From: Halofilum ochraceum
GTDB taxonomy: Bacteria > Pseudomonadota > Gammaproteobacteria > XJ16 > Halofilaceae
Assembly: GCF_001614315.2 (NCBI RefSeq)
Contig: NZ_LVEG02000002.1
Coordinates: 82,180 to 146,179 of the forward strand
Length of the DNA: 64,000 nucleotides
Direction: 5' to 3'
The translations under genes and the position numbers were made by a program. Below the pieces are notes generated by a model, which worked only from the letters and a program-made list of their open reading frames with translations, had not been told where the DNA came from and ran no database searches. Shown one piece after another: positions 34,919-43,108 of the stretch; positions within the stretch are counted from its first letter, which is position 1; each line of letters begins with the position of its first letter.

Positions 34919-36004
34919 ATGGCCGGTACGACGGCACAGCTCGCGGTCGCGCCCGATGAGGGATTCCGGGCGTGGCTGGCCGCGGCGGGCGGCGCGCTCG
35001 CGATCTCGACCTATCAGGCGGGGATGCTGGTCTTCGTCTCCTGGGACGGTCGCCAGATACGGGTGCTGCCGCGGCGTCTGGACAAGCCCATGGGACTCGA
35101 CGGCGACGCCGGGCGCCTGACCGTCGCCACGCGCCATGATGTCACCGTCTTCGCCAATGCCGCGGCGCTCGCCCCGGAATACGGGCGCCAGCGCGGCAGC
35201 TGGTACGACGCCCTGTTCCTGCCGCGGGTGACCTGGCACACGGGCGACGTCCAGGCGCATGAGGTGCAGTGCGCGGGCGAAGGTATCTGGGTCGTCAACA
35301 CCCGCTACTCCTGCCTGATGCGGCCGAGCTCGGGCTACAGCTTCGAGCCGGCGTGGGCGCCGCCGTTCATCACGGATCTCGTGCCCGAGGATCGCTGCCA
35401 CCTCAATGGCCTCGCCCTGGAGGCGGGCGAGCCGCGCTACGTCACGGCGATGGGCGAGACCGACCGCGCGCAGGGCTGGCGCGACGACCGCAGCGAGGGC
35501 GGCGTGGTGATCGATGTCGGCACGGGCGCGACGGTCGCCCGGGGTCTCGCCATGCCCCATTCGCCGCGGCTGCACGATGGGATCCTCTACGTGCTGGACT
35601 CGGGGCGTGGCCGGCTATGCCGGGTCGATCCGCAGGCCGGTACCCTCGATACCGTCACCGAACTGCCCGGGTACGCGCGTGGCCTCGCCTTCGTTGGCGA
35701 CACGGCGCTGGTGGGCCTGTCGAAGATTCGCGAGAAGCGTCACTTCGGTGGCATGCCCATCGAACGGCGTTCGGAACCGCTGTGCTGCGGCGTCGCCGTT
35801 GTTGATCTGCGTACCGGCGTGCGGACCGGACTGCTCGAGTGCTCGGAAGGGGCGACGGAGCTCTTCGACCTGCGTTTCCTGCCCGGCCTCACCCGTCCCA
35901 ACCTGATCGGACTGGATCGCGCCGAGTCCCGGCATGCGGTGACCGAGCCAAACAGCGCGTGGTTCCTGCGGCCGGCCGAAGACGGCTCAGCAACGGGGGC
36001 CTGA
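34919..36004 (+). CDS. TIGR03032-type (DUF4915) protein, predicted beta-propeller
   Basis: A 361-residue protein with recurring beta-propeller-like segments and the family motifs DVQAHEVQCAGEGIWVVNTRYSCL, FEPAWAPPFITDLVPEDRCHLNGLAL and SKIREKRHFGGMPIERR. No signal peptide. TIGR03032 proteins often accompany TPR or sulfotransferase-type genes, but their function is not known. It starts 71 bases after gdhB past a strong hairpin; the ribosome site is weak. Cys residues near 287-288 (PLCCGVAV) are notable but unassigned. Confidence 0.82.
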   Translation: MAGTTAQLAVAPDEGFRAWLAAAGGALAISTYQAGMLVFVSWDGRQIRVLPRRLDKPMGLDGDAGRLTVATRHDVTVFANAAALAPEYGRQRGSWYDALFLPRVTWHTGDVQAHEVQCAGEGIWVVNTRYSCLMRPSSGYSFEPAWAPPFITDLVPEDRCHLNGLALEAGEPRYVTAMGETDRAQGWRDDRSEGGVVIDVGTGATVARGLAMPHSPRLHDGILYVLDSGRGRLCRVDPQAGTLDTVTELPGYARGLAFVGDTALVGLSKIREKRHFGGMPIERRSEPLCCGVAVVDLRTGVRTGLLECSEGATELFDLRFLPGLTRPNLIGLDRAESRHAVTEPNSAWFLRPAEDGSATGA

Positions 36005-36120
36005 CGCCCTTTCGCCCGGCATCATCACCGCCACGGCGAGCCCCGGCCATGCCGGTAGTGGCATCGCGTGCACGACCGCATTACAGTCATAACTGGTCAG
36101 CCACGCAGGGACGCCCTCTC

Positions 36121-39100
36121 ATGCAGCCCCCGTTCCGCAAATCCCCGCTCGCCCTCGCCGTCGGCGCCGCCCTGGCCTCAGGCCCGGTCGCCGCCTTCCC
36201 TGTCGTGCCGCTCACCGACGAATTCGAACTCGCCGCCGACACAGCCAACACGAACCAGCAGACACCTGATGTCGCCATGGCCGACGACGGGCGCTTCGTC
36301 GCGGTCTGGGCGGACGGCGGCGAGATCTTCGCGCAGCGGTACGCGGCGGATGGTTCCGCGACGGGCGCCGAGATCGCCGTTCCGCGCGCCGATCCGGCGG
36401 CTACGGGCGCCCGCGGCGGAGTCACGGTGGCGATGGACGACGACGGGGATTTTGCGGTTGCGTGGGATGTCTACTACGGATTTACCGGGCCTACCAGCTA
36501 CTCCGAGGAAGTAATCTTCCAGCGCTACAACGCAGACGGCACCGAGAATGGCTCACCGGTGTTCGCCAACGACGACGTTGCCGCTGGGGATCAGGTTAAT
36601 CCGGATATTGCACTGGACGGCGACGGCGACATCGTCGTCACTTGGCAGGGCTATTACGACTCGGTCGACACTGATTCGATCACCTACCGACTGTTCGACG
36701 CCTCCAGTGGGGCCCTGACGTCGAGCCAGCAGGCGCCCTCGAATACGGCGGGGACCACCGTTCAGCCAAGCGTGGCGAGTTCCGGGTTTGGTCAGTTCGT
36801 CATCGGCTGGCGTTACGTCGGTACCAACGAGATCCAGGCCCGCCGATTCGCCGCCAACGGCTCGCCGCTCGCGGCCACGCTGCAGGTTGCGGCCGGATCC
36901 TCTGGTCCTCTCGGCAACCCCGACGTGGCGGTGGACGACGATGGCGATTTCGCGGTCGCGTGGGACGACTACGCGAGTGGCCTGTACGAGGTCGCGTACC
37001 GCGTCTTCGACAGCCAGGGCATCGAACTGCTTGGGCGCACCGTGGTTGCCGAGGGCGGGATCCAGCCCGCGATCGCCCTGCTCGAGCCGAACCAGACCGC
37101 CATCGCCTGGCGGAGCGATCCCAGCGCCGACGCCGACGGCGACGGCGATATCGACGGCGATGGGGATGGCGGCGGCATCCTGCTCAGCACGCGTGATGCG
37201 GGGGGGAGTGTCGATTCGGGCCCGCTGCTCGTGAACCAGACCACCGCCGGCGAGCAGGACCAACCCGCGATCGCCATGGATGCCGACGGCGATCTCGTGG
37301 TGGGGTTCGAGAGCTATGTCGGCAGCACCGAGGATGACGTGCGCGGGAGGGTGTTCGAGCGCCCGTCGCAGACCGTGGAGGGTACCAGCAGCGGCACGGG
37401 CGCGCTGGGCTGGCTGGGCGGCCTGGCCCTCGGCCTGGCCGGCATCGGTCGGCGACTGGCGCGGCGCCGCGGCGGTCGCGGGCCGGTCGCCTTCCTCGCC
37501 GGCGCCCTGGCCCTTGGCCTTGCTGGCGGAGCGCCAAGCGCCCAGGCGCAGGGGCCGGGCCCGACGCCGGAGGCCTCGCCCCGCGAGGTGGGGCATGCGG
37601 AGGAGGTGAGCGGTACGGTGACCGCCGGTCGCCCGGGCGGCTCCACACGCGCGCTGCAGGAGAACGGGCCGATCTATGTCGGCGATCTGGTGCGGACCGG
37701 CGAGGAGGCCGCCGCGGTGCTCCGCCTCGCCGACGGCTCCCGCATCGCCCTGCGCGCCGATTCCACGTTCCGGGTGGCCCGCCTCGAGCGCACCACCGAC
37801 GAGGATGGCGATTCCAGCCTGACCGGCATGTTCATGGACCTCGTGCGCGGTGGCCTGCGCGCGATTACCGGCGGGATCGCCGAGCGCGAGCCGGAACGCT
37901 ATCAACTGCGCACCCCGGTCGCGACGATCGGCGTGCGGGGGACGGAGTTCGATGCCCGCCTGTGCCCGCGCGGACAGTGCCCGGACACGGGCGACGCCGC
38001 GACCGGCGATGCCGGGCCCGATGCCGCCGCCCGGGTCGTCGAACTCTCGGGCGTGGTGGAGGCCCGCACGGGCAACGGCGGCACACGGGTGCTGACCGAG
38101 GGTGCTCGGGTTTTCCAGGGCGATACCGTGCGCACCGCCGGCGACGCCTGGGCCGCGCTGCGATTCGCGGACGGCTCGAAGGTCTCGCTCGAGCCGGGAA
38201 CGGCGTTCGTCGTGCGTGAATGGGAGTACGAGGCCGAGGAACCCGAACAGGGCAACGCCCTGCTGCGCCTGGTACGCGGTGGCATGCGCGTGCTCACGGG
38301 GCTGATCGGCAGCGAGCAGCCCGAGAGCTACCAGGTGGGCACGCCGGTCGCCACCATCGGCGTTCGCGGCACCGGTTTTGATCTCCTGTGCCAGGGCGCC
38401 TGCGTCGATCCCGACGCCAGCACCGCGGCGGTCCAGGGCGACGGGCTGTTCGTGCGCGCCTGGGATGGCGAAATCTTCGCCGAACTCGAGGGCCGCACCG
38501 CCGGATTCGCGGCCGGTGAGACCGGCTTCCTGGCCAACGACAGCGCCCCGGTACTGCGCCTTGATGCCCTTCCGCCTTCGCTCCGGGATCTGGTCTCGCC
38601 GCGCCCCGACACCGTCACCGGTGCCCCGCCGTCGAGTGCGGATCGCCTGTACACGTACACCCATGAGGGCGCGATCACGGTGCTGGGCCGGACCGGTCCG
38701 GCCGCCGTGTTCGAGGCCGGTGAGGCCGGCGTTGTCGGTGGCGGCGATAGCGGTGGTGCACAGGCCCCGGAGGCCCTGCCGGAACCGCCCGGCGACTTCG
38801 TCGGCCCGGATGACACCGGCATCGCAGTGCCGACCATCATGGGCGCGCTCGGCTCGCTCGCGCTGGGGCAGTTCGAACTGGGCACCGCCTATGTGGGCGG
38901 TACCGCGGGCGCCGGCATCGCCGGTTCCGAGTCCGACTTCGAGCGGCGTCTGCAGCGCAGCAACCCCGGCGTCTCCGTCAACGACCTCTCCGGCGGCGCC
39001 GGGCTGCGCGCGTTCGTCGGCTACCGGCTGCTCGGCGTCCTCGGTGTCGAGGTGGGCGGTTTCGACATGGGTGACACCGACTCCGAGATCGACCCCGGTA

Positions 39101-39444
39101 CCGCCGATGCGGAGGTCGTTGCCCGCGACGCACTCGACAAGCACCCGATCACGCCGCGCGGTTTCGATATCAGCGCCATCGCGCGCACGCCGATCGACGC
39201 CACGGGGACGGCCTGGGCCTTCGCACGCACCGGCATCGCGCGCTGGGAGGGCAAGGTCACGACGAGCACACCTTCCGGGGAGCGCTTCAGCAAGGAGTTC
39301 TCGGGGACCGATGCACTGGTCGGCGGCGGCGTCGAATACCGGATCTCGCCCAACGTCCACGCGCGTACGGAATGGATCCACTACCGTATCGATCCGGATC
39401 CGGTGAACTACGTGGGGGCGGGTCTCGTCTGGACTTTTCCCTGA
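36121..39444 (+). CDS. Giant exported fusion: propeller repeats + GlyGly-CTERM-like tail + two FecR domains + barrel
   Basis: A 1107-residue uninterrupted frame. A signal peptide (1-25, ending VAAFP) leads into seven ~50-residue repeats with cores such as VAMDDDGDFAVAWD and IALDGDGDIVVTWQ, consistent with a seven-bladed beta-propeller. At about 425-452 comes GALGWLGGLALGLAGIGRRL with Arg-rich end, the shape of a GlyGly-CTERM sorting tail, normally the very C-terminus. It is followed in frame by VAFLAGALALGLAGGAPSAQ, which looks like a second signal peptide. Then come FecR domains at ~490-620 and ~637-765 (each with TPVATIGVRGT) and a C-terminal porin-like barrel at ~905-1107 ending VGAGLVWTF-P. 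Either two genes fused by loss of a stop, or an internally processed precursor. No start codon was found for a separate second gene. Confidence 0.85.
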   Translation: MQPPFRKSPLALAVGAALASGPVAAFPVVPLTDEFELAADTANTNQQTPDVAMADDGRFVAVWADGGEIFAQRYAADGSATGAEIAVPRADPAATGARGGVTVAMDDDGDFAVAWDVYYGFTGPTSYSEEVIFQRYNADGTENGSPVFANDDVAAGDQVNPDIALDGDGDIVVTWQGYYDSVDTDSITYRLFDASSGALTSSQQAPSNTAGTTVQPSVASSGFGQFVIGWRYVGTNEIQARRFAANGSPLAATLQVAAGSSGPLGNPDVAVDDDGDFAVAWDDYASGLYEVAYRVFDSQGIELLGRTVVAEGGIQPAIALLEPNQTAIAWRSDPSADADGDGDIDGDGDGGGILLSTRDAGGSVDSGPLLVNQTTAGEQDQPAIAMDADGDLVVGFESYVGSTEDDVRGRVFERPSQTVEGTSSGTGALGWLGGLALGLAGIGRRLARRRGGRGPVAFLAGALALGLAGGAPSAQAQGPGPTPEASPREVGHAEEVSGTVTAGRPGGSTRALQENGPIYVGDLVRTGEEAAAVLRLADGSRIALRADSTFRVARLERTTDEDGDSSLTGMFMDLVRGGLRAITGGIAEREPERYQLRTPVATIGVRGTEFDARLCPRGQCPDTGDAATGDAGPDAAARVVELSGVVEARTGNGGTRVLTEGARVFQGDTVRTAGDAWAALRFADGSKVSLEPGTAFVVREWEYEAEEPEQGNALLRLVRGGMRVLTGLIGSEQPESYQVGTPVATIGVRGTGFDLLCQGACVDPDASTAAVQGDGLFVRAWDGEIFAELEGRTAGFAAGETGFLANDSAPVLRLDALPPSLRDLVSPRPDTVTGAPPSSADRLYTYTHEGAITVLGRTGPAAVFEAGEAGVVGGGDSGGAQAPEALPEPPGDFVGPDDTGIAVPTIMGALGSLALGQFELGTAYVGGTAGAGIAGSESDFERRLQRSNPGVSVNDLSGGAGLRAFVGYRLLGVLGVEVGGFDMGDTDSEIDPGTADAEVVARDALDKHPITPRGFDISAIARTPIDATGTAWAFARTGIARWEGKVTTSTPSGERFSKEFSGTDALVGGGVEYRISPNVHARTEWIHYRIDPDPVNYVGAGLVWTFP

Positions 39445-39458
39445 GTCGCGACAGTTTG

Positions 39459-39477
39459 CCCCTGCCATGGACAGGGG
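39459..39477 (+). terminator. Weak hairpin after the fusion gene
   Basis: CCCCTG pairs with CAGGGG around CCATGGA, 15 bases after the stop; no U tract. It may separate the fusion gene from the TPR-barrel operon. Confidence 0.3.
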
Positions 39478-39580
39478 GTTGACCGATTTGCGCCAGTGAG
39501 GATTCCGACGCACAATCGGTTCCCGTGATATGTCGCGACCCTGCAGAGGGGCCGCGTGTACACGGTCCGGTAAGAACAAC

Positions 39581-39592
39581 GTACGGCCGTAC
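39581..39592. promoter_or_regulatory. 12-bp palindrome upstream of the TPR-barrel gene
   Basis: GTACGGCCGTAC, 27 bases before the ATG at 39619 and flanked by AAGAACAAC and CAAAAACAAC. Possible operator; its closeness to the start codon would suit repression. Confidence 0.3.
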
Positions 39593-39618
39593 CAAAAACA
39601 ACATCTCGGGGGAGAGCC

Positions 39619-41016
39619 ATGGAGCGCTCATTGCGAACCGTCAGCCGTTTGCGGCTGCCGTTGTCATGGGCCGGCGCCGCGGAGCGGGGTCTCCGGGTGG
39701 CAGGCTCGATCCTCGCGTTCACGGCCTTGATGGCCATCCCCCTGAGTGCCCTCGCGGCGCACGATCCCGAGCGGCTCGAGTCCCTGGTGCAGGAAGGCCG
39801 CTACGCCGATGCCTACGACCTCGCCAGCGAACAGGTCGGTGCGCATGCCGGCGATCCCCGCTTCGATTTCCACTACGGCATCGCCGCGGTCGAGACCGGC
39901 GCCCTCAACGAGGGCATCTTCGCGCTGGAGCGGGTGCTGATCGCCCAGCCCGGTTCTGACCGCGCCCGCCTGGAGCTCGCCCGCGCCTATTTCCTCCAGG
40001 GCGATGACCGCCGCGCCCGGCGCGAATTCCGCACCGTTCAGGCCCACAATCCGCCGGCGGACGTCGATGCGCAGATCGAGCGCTATCTGCTCGCGATCCA
40101 GCGCCGCGCGGACCAGTACGAAACGACCGTGTCCGGCTATGTCGAACTCGGTGGCGGCTACGACTCGAACGTCAACAGCGCCACCGCCGAGGAATCCGTC
40201 GATACCGTTCTCGGCCCGGTTGGCCTCGGCAGCGCCAGCCAGGAGACGTCGGATTCGTTCGGGCGCCTCGAGGGGCGCGCACGCGTCAGCCATCCCGTCG
40301 CGCCGGACGTGAACCTGATCGGCGAGGTCGGCGCACGTGGGCGTTTCTACGCCGATGAGGATCAGTTCAATACCGGCACCGTGGACGGCCGCTTCGGCGC
40401 ACTCCTGCGCCGCAGCGACTGGCAACTGCGGGGCACCGTCAATGCCGGCCGTTTCTACCTCGACGGCGATGGCTACCGCGACCAGGCCGGCATCAGCGGC
40501 ACCTATCGCTTGAGTCTCTCGGATCGGTCCACCGCCGACCTGTCGCTCGATGTCGTCGACTTCGAGTACGACACGCGCGAGGCGCTCGACTCGACCCTCT
40601 GGCTCATCGGCGGCGGTCTTACGCACTCGCTGCAGTCGGATCTGCGGCCCACAGTTTCCGCACGGGTCTTCTTCGGTGCCGAGGAGGCGGACGACGAGGA
40701 CAGCATCCAGGCCCAGGCCGATGCGGAGCGCGATATCGTCGGCGTCCAGGCCGGCCTGCGCATGTGGCTCAACCCCGAATGGACCTTCCGCGGTTCCGCC
40801 GAGGCCCGCCTGAGTGAATACGACGAGCCGGGCGTGTTCTTCAGCGAGGCGCGTGACGAGGAGTACTACCGACTCGACCTCGCGCTCGACTGGCGGCCCG
40901 ACGCGCGCTGGCGCATCGGTCCGCACCTGCGCTACTCGAGCAATCAGTCGAACAACAACCTGTATGAGTACGACCGCACGGAATTCCAGATCCGTGCCCG
41001 TTACGACTTCTACTGA
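39619..41016 (+). CDS. TPR plus outer-membrane beta-barrel protein, Slam-like
   Basis: A 465-residue exported protein with GGGGGAGAG before the ATG. Signal peptide about 25-46 (ending LSALAAHD). Residues ~50-165 are TPR-type helices (GRYADAYDLASEQ, ALNEGIFALERVL, LELARAYFLQGDDRRARREF). Residues ~172-465 form an outer-membrane barrel that opens VSGYVELGGGYDSNVNSA and closes on a terminal aromatic strand QIRARYDFY. This layout and the ~290-residue barrel match Slam (DUF560) translocators, which move TbpB-like proteins to the surface. The FecR/barrel gene begins 49 bases downstream, so the two are almost certainly one operon. The Slam match is by layout only and needs a profile search. Confidence 0.75.
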   Translation: MERSLRTVSRLRLPLSWAGAAERGLRVAGSILAFTALMAIPLSALAAHDPERLESLVQEGRYADAYDLASEQVGAHAGDPRFDFHYGIAAVETGALNEGIFALERVLIAQPGSDRARLELARAYFLQGDDRRARREFRTVQAHNPPADVDAQIERYLLAIQRRADQYETTVSGYVELGGGYDSNVNSATAEESVDTVLGPVGLGSASQETSDSFGRLEGRARVSHPVAPDVNLIGEVGARGRFYADEDQFNTGTVDGRFGALLRRSDWQLRGTVNAGRFYLDGDGYRDQAGISGTYRLSLSDRSTADLSLDVVDFEYDTREALDSTLWLIGGGLTHSLQSDLRPTVSARVFFGAEEADDEDSIQAQADAERDIVGVQAGLRMWLNPEWTFRGSAEARLSEYDEPGVFFSEARDEEYYRLDLALDWRPDARWRIGPHLRYSSNQSNNNLYEYDRTEFQIRARYDFY

Positions 41017-41065
41017 CGCGTACCGGCCGGTCGCCGTGTGGCCGGACGCGAAGGAGGCGAACGTC

Positions 41066-42592
41066 ATGTCACGCCAGGGAACGCACCCCGATCGGCCGCT
41101 GGCCGGCCTCGTCCTCGCCACGCTGGTGGCCTGCCTGCTGCTCATGCCCATCCACGCCGCTGCCGCCGAGCAGGTCGGGCGCGTGCTGGTGGCGACCGGC
41201 AGCGTGACCGCCGAGCAGGAGGATGCGTCCGCCCGCGCGCTCGGGCGCCGCGACCCCATCTACGCCGGCGACCGCATCCGCACGAGGGCACGCGCCCGGG
41301 TCCAGATCCGCTTCGAGGACGGTGCGCTGGTCGACCTCGACCCGAGCAGCACCTTCGAGGTCGAGGAATACGCCAGTGACGACGACGGGGGCGGTGGCAG
41401 TGCCGTCATGAGTTTTCTGAAAGGCGCCATGCGGACCATTACCGGCGCGATCGGCGGCGGCCGAGAAGACACCTACCGCATGACCACCACCGTGGCCACC
41501 ATCGGCGTTCGCGGCACCGCCTACGCGCTTGAATACTGCGATGCCGAATGCGCGGGCGAAGACGGCCAGGTCGGCCTGTACGGCCGCGTCGATGATGGCG
41601 ACGTCGAAGTCGAGGCCCCCGGCGGCACCGGGACCTTCGGCAAAGGCCACTACTTCTTCGTCCCCGAAGGCGGCGCCCCAGAGCGGATCGTTGCCCCGCC
41701 GGACGGGATTCTCGAAGGCGAAGGCGAGACCGGCGCCGGTGGTGACGATGACCGCATCGAGGACGTGAGTATCAAACCGCTGGATACCGGCGAGGAGGAT
41801 GGCCTCGGCATCGGTGGCACCAACACCGACCTGCTCGATCCGGATTTTGAGAGTGCGGAGACTACCGACCTTGGGGAGCCGAGGCCTGGTGACGTGGCCG
41901 AGGTACTTTTCGGCGGTGGTTTTGTCGGTTCCGATGCTCGTGGTACTGATCTTTATCGATCGGACGCCGAAGCGGAAGCCCGCCTCGGTTCGGATAGTGA
42001 GATCGTCGGAGCCGAGTTCGACGCCGGATTTGTCGATACATCAGATCTTAATCTGGTCGAAAACGGCACGAAAACGATAACGAATCCCTCGAACGGTGAT
42101 CCGCTATTCGCAGTGGACTGGGGACGCTGGCAGGGGGCCCCGGAAATCGCCGGCGGCGCCGATGGTGGGTTCACGTATGCATATGCCGATCTTGATCGGA
42201 TCACCACGCCGACGGAACTGGATGCTCTAACAGGAACTTTTTTCTTTGACAGTGCTTCTGGAGATGGTCCCGCGGCAGTCGACCAGAATGGTGGTACGTA
42301 CGATGTCTCAGCCAGTGTTCAGCTTGATTTCTTCAACGCTACGATCGACCAGGCATTCCTGAATTTCAGTGGCCCGAACACGTTCAGCGTTAATGGCGAC
42401 GGCGACCTGAATCCTGATGCGACTTTTACCGTGAACAACCTGCAAAGTACGGATGAGGTCTTCAACGGCAATCTGGAAGGCGTTCTCCTTGGAAGCAACG
42501 CGGAGGGCGCTATTATCGTATTCGATGTTGAAGGTGCGGGAACGGAGATTGTCGGCACCCAGGTTCTACAGGGTGACGGTGGACTCAATTAA
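41066..42592 (+). CDS. FecR-domain protein with TbpB-like C-terminal barrel, copy 1
   Basis: A 508-residue exported protein with AAGGAGG before the ATG. The signal region ends IHAAAAEQ; LVAC within it fits a lipobox only loosely. A FecR domain covers about 35-165 (GDRIRTRARARVQIRFEDGA and TTVATIGVRGTAY followed by CDAEC). An acidic Gly/Asp/Glu linker follows, then a region from ~335 with WGRWQG, FTYAYAD, TPTELDAL, GTYDVSASVQLDF, FNGNLEGVLLGSNAEGAIIVF and IVGTQVL, the pattern of an eight-stranded TbpB-like barrel. From about 41880 on, GC falls to near 50 percent in several 60-base blocks, unlike the gene's first half. Paralogue of 43109-44692. FecR domains here probably have a peptidoglycan or envelope role, not iron sensing, since no FecI is present. 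Confidence 0.82.
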   Translation: MSRQGTHPDRPLAGLVLATLVACLLLMPIHAAAAEQVGRVLVATGSVTAEQEDASARALGRRDPIYAGDRIRTRARARVQIRFEDGALVDLDPSSTFEVEEYASDDDGGGGSAVMSFLKGAMRTITGAIGGGREDTYRMTTTVATIGVRGTAYALEYCDAECAGEDGQVGLYGRVDDGDVEVEAPGGTGTFGKGHYFFVPEGGAPERIVAPPDGILEGEGETGAGGDDDRIEDVSIKPLDTGEEDGLGIGGTNTDLLDPDFESAETTDLGEPRPGDVAEVLFGGGFVGSDARGTDLYRSDAEAEARLGSDSEIVGAEFDAGFVDTSDLNLVENGTKTITNPSNGDPLFAVDWGRWQGAPEIAGGADGGFTYAYADLDRITTPTELDALTGTFFFDSASGDGPAAVDQNGGTYDVSASVQLDFFNATIDQAFLNFSGPNTFSVNGDGDLNPDATFTVNNLQSTDEVFNGNLEGVLLGSNAEGAIIVFDVEGAGTEIVGTQVLQGDGGLN

Positions 42593-42599
42593 GCCGCGT

Positions 42600-42740
42600 G
42601 TAGGTTGTATTGACGAAGGAAACCCAACGTAAGAGCGTTTTCGATGCGTATCGGCCCGGATGAAGAGGCCTCGCCCGGTCGGTATGGTGAATGTGATCGA
42701 TCGGGTGATGTTGGGTATCGCTTCGCTCAACCCAACCTAC
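42600..42740. repeat. Repeat family D element downstream of FecR copy 1
   Basis: The element starts GTAGGTTG and has TTGACGAAGGAAACCCAACG, a central AGAGGCCT...GGTCGGTA and an end GTTGGGTATCGCTTCGCTCA followed by ACCCAACCTAC. A matching element (44706-44843) follows FecR copy 2. Part of a 516-base gene-free region. Confidence 0.7.
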
Positions 42741-42913
42741 GGGGTGTACGGTCGGGCGGTGCTTGTGCTCTGACAACTCGCCGAACGACTACGTAATCTT
42801 TCCGGACGCCGCGCGCAGGCCGGAATCGATTGGAGCCCGTCGCATTTCCAATCCCGTGTATGCGGACACGGGCGGCATTATCGAACGAGCGCCCGGTTCA
42901 GTGGGTGCGGACG

Positions 42914-42950
42914 AGCCCGGGATCACCCGTGGATCCCGGGCTGTTTTGTG
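42914..42950 (+). terminator. Strong intrinsic terminator between the FecR paralogues
   Basis: AGCCCGGGATC (42914-42924) pairs perfectly with GATCCCGGGCT (42932-42942), 7-base loop, followed by GTTTTGTG. It lies 322 bases after FecR copy 1 and 159 before copy 2, so copy 2 needs its own promoter. Confidence 0.75.
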
Positions 42951-43108
42951 TGCATTCCACGATTGCAGGGTCCGGCACGGTACTCGTGGTGGGATCGGCC
43001 CGACCATGATTGGGGTTTCAGGCACGCCCCGGACCCGGATCGCGGGGGGTGTGCCGGCGGCCGGCTGCCGAATACGGGTGGCCGCCGCTAACAGGGGGAG
43101 TATTCCGA

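Noticed and set aside
31977..34937. ~986-codon open frame antisense to gdhB
   Set aside because: Same reason: gdhB motifs on the other strand are unambiguous.
36553..39579. ~1000-codon open frame antisense to the fusion gene
   Set aside because: No signal peptide or motif; the sense strand has coherent repeats, FecR domains and a barrel.
41066..41300. FecR copy 1 as a classical iron-regulatory anti-sigma factor
   Set aside because: It has a signal peptide rather than a cytoplasmic anti-sigma N-terminus, and no FecI or TonB receptor gene is nearby.
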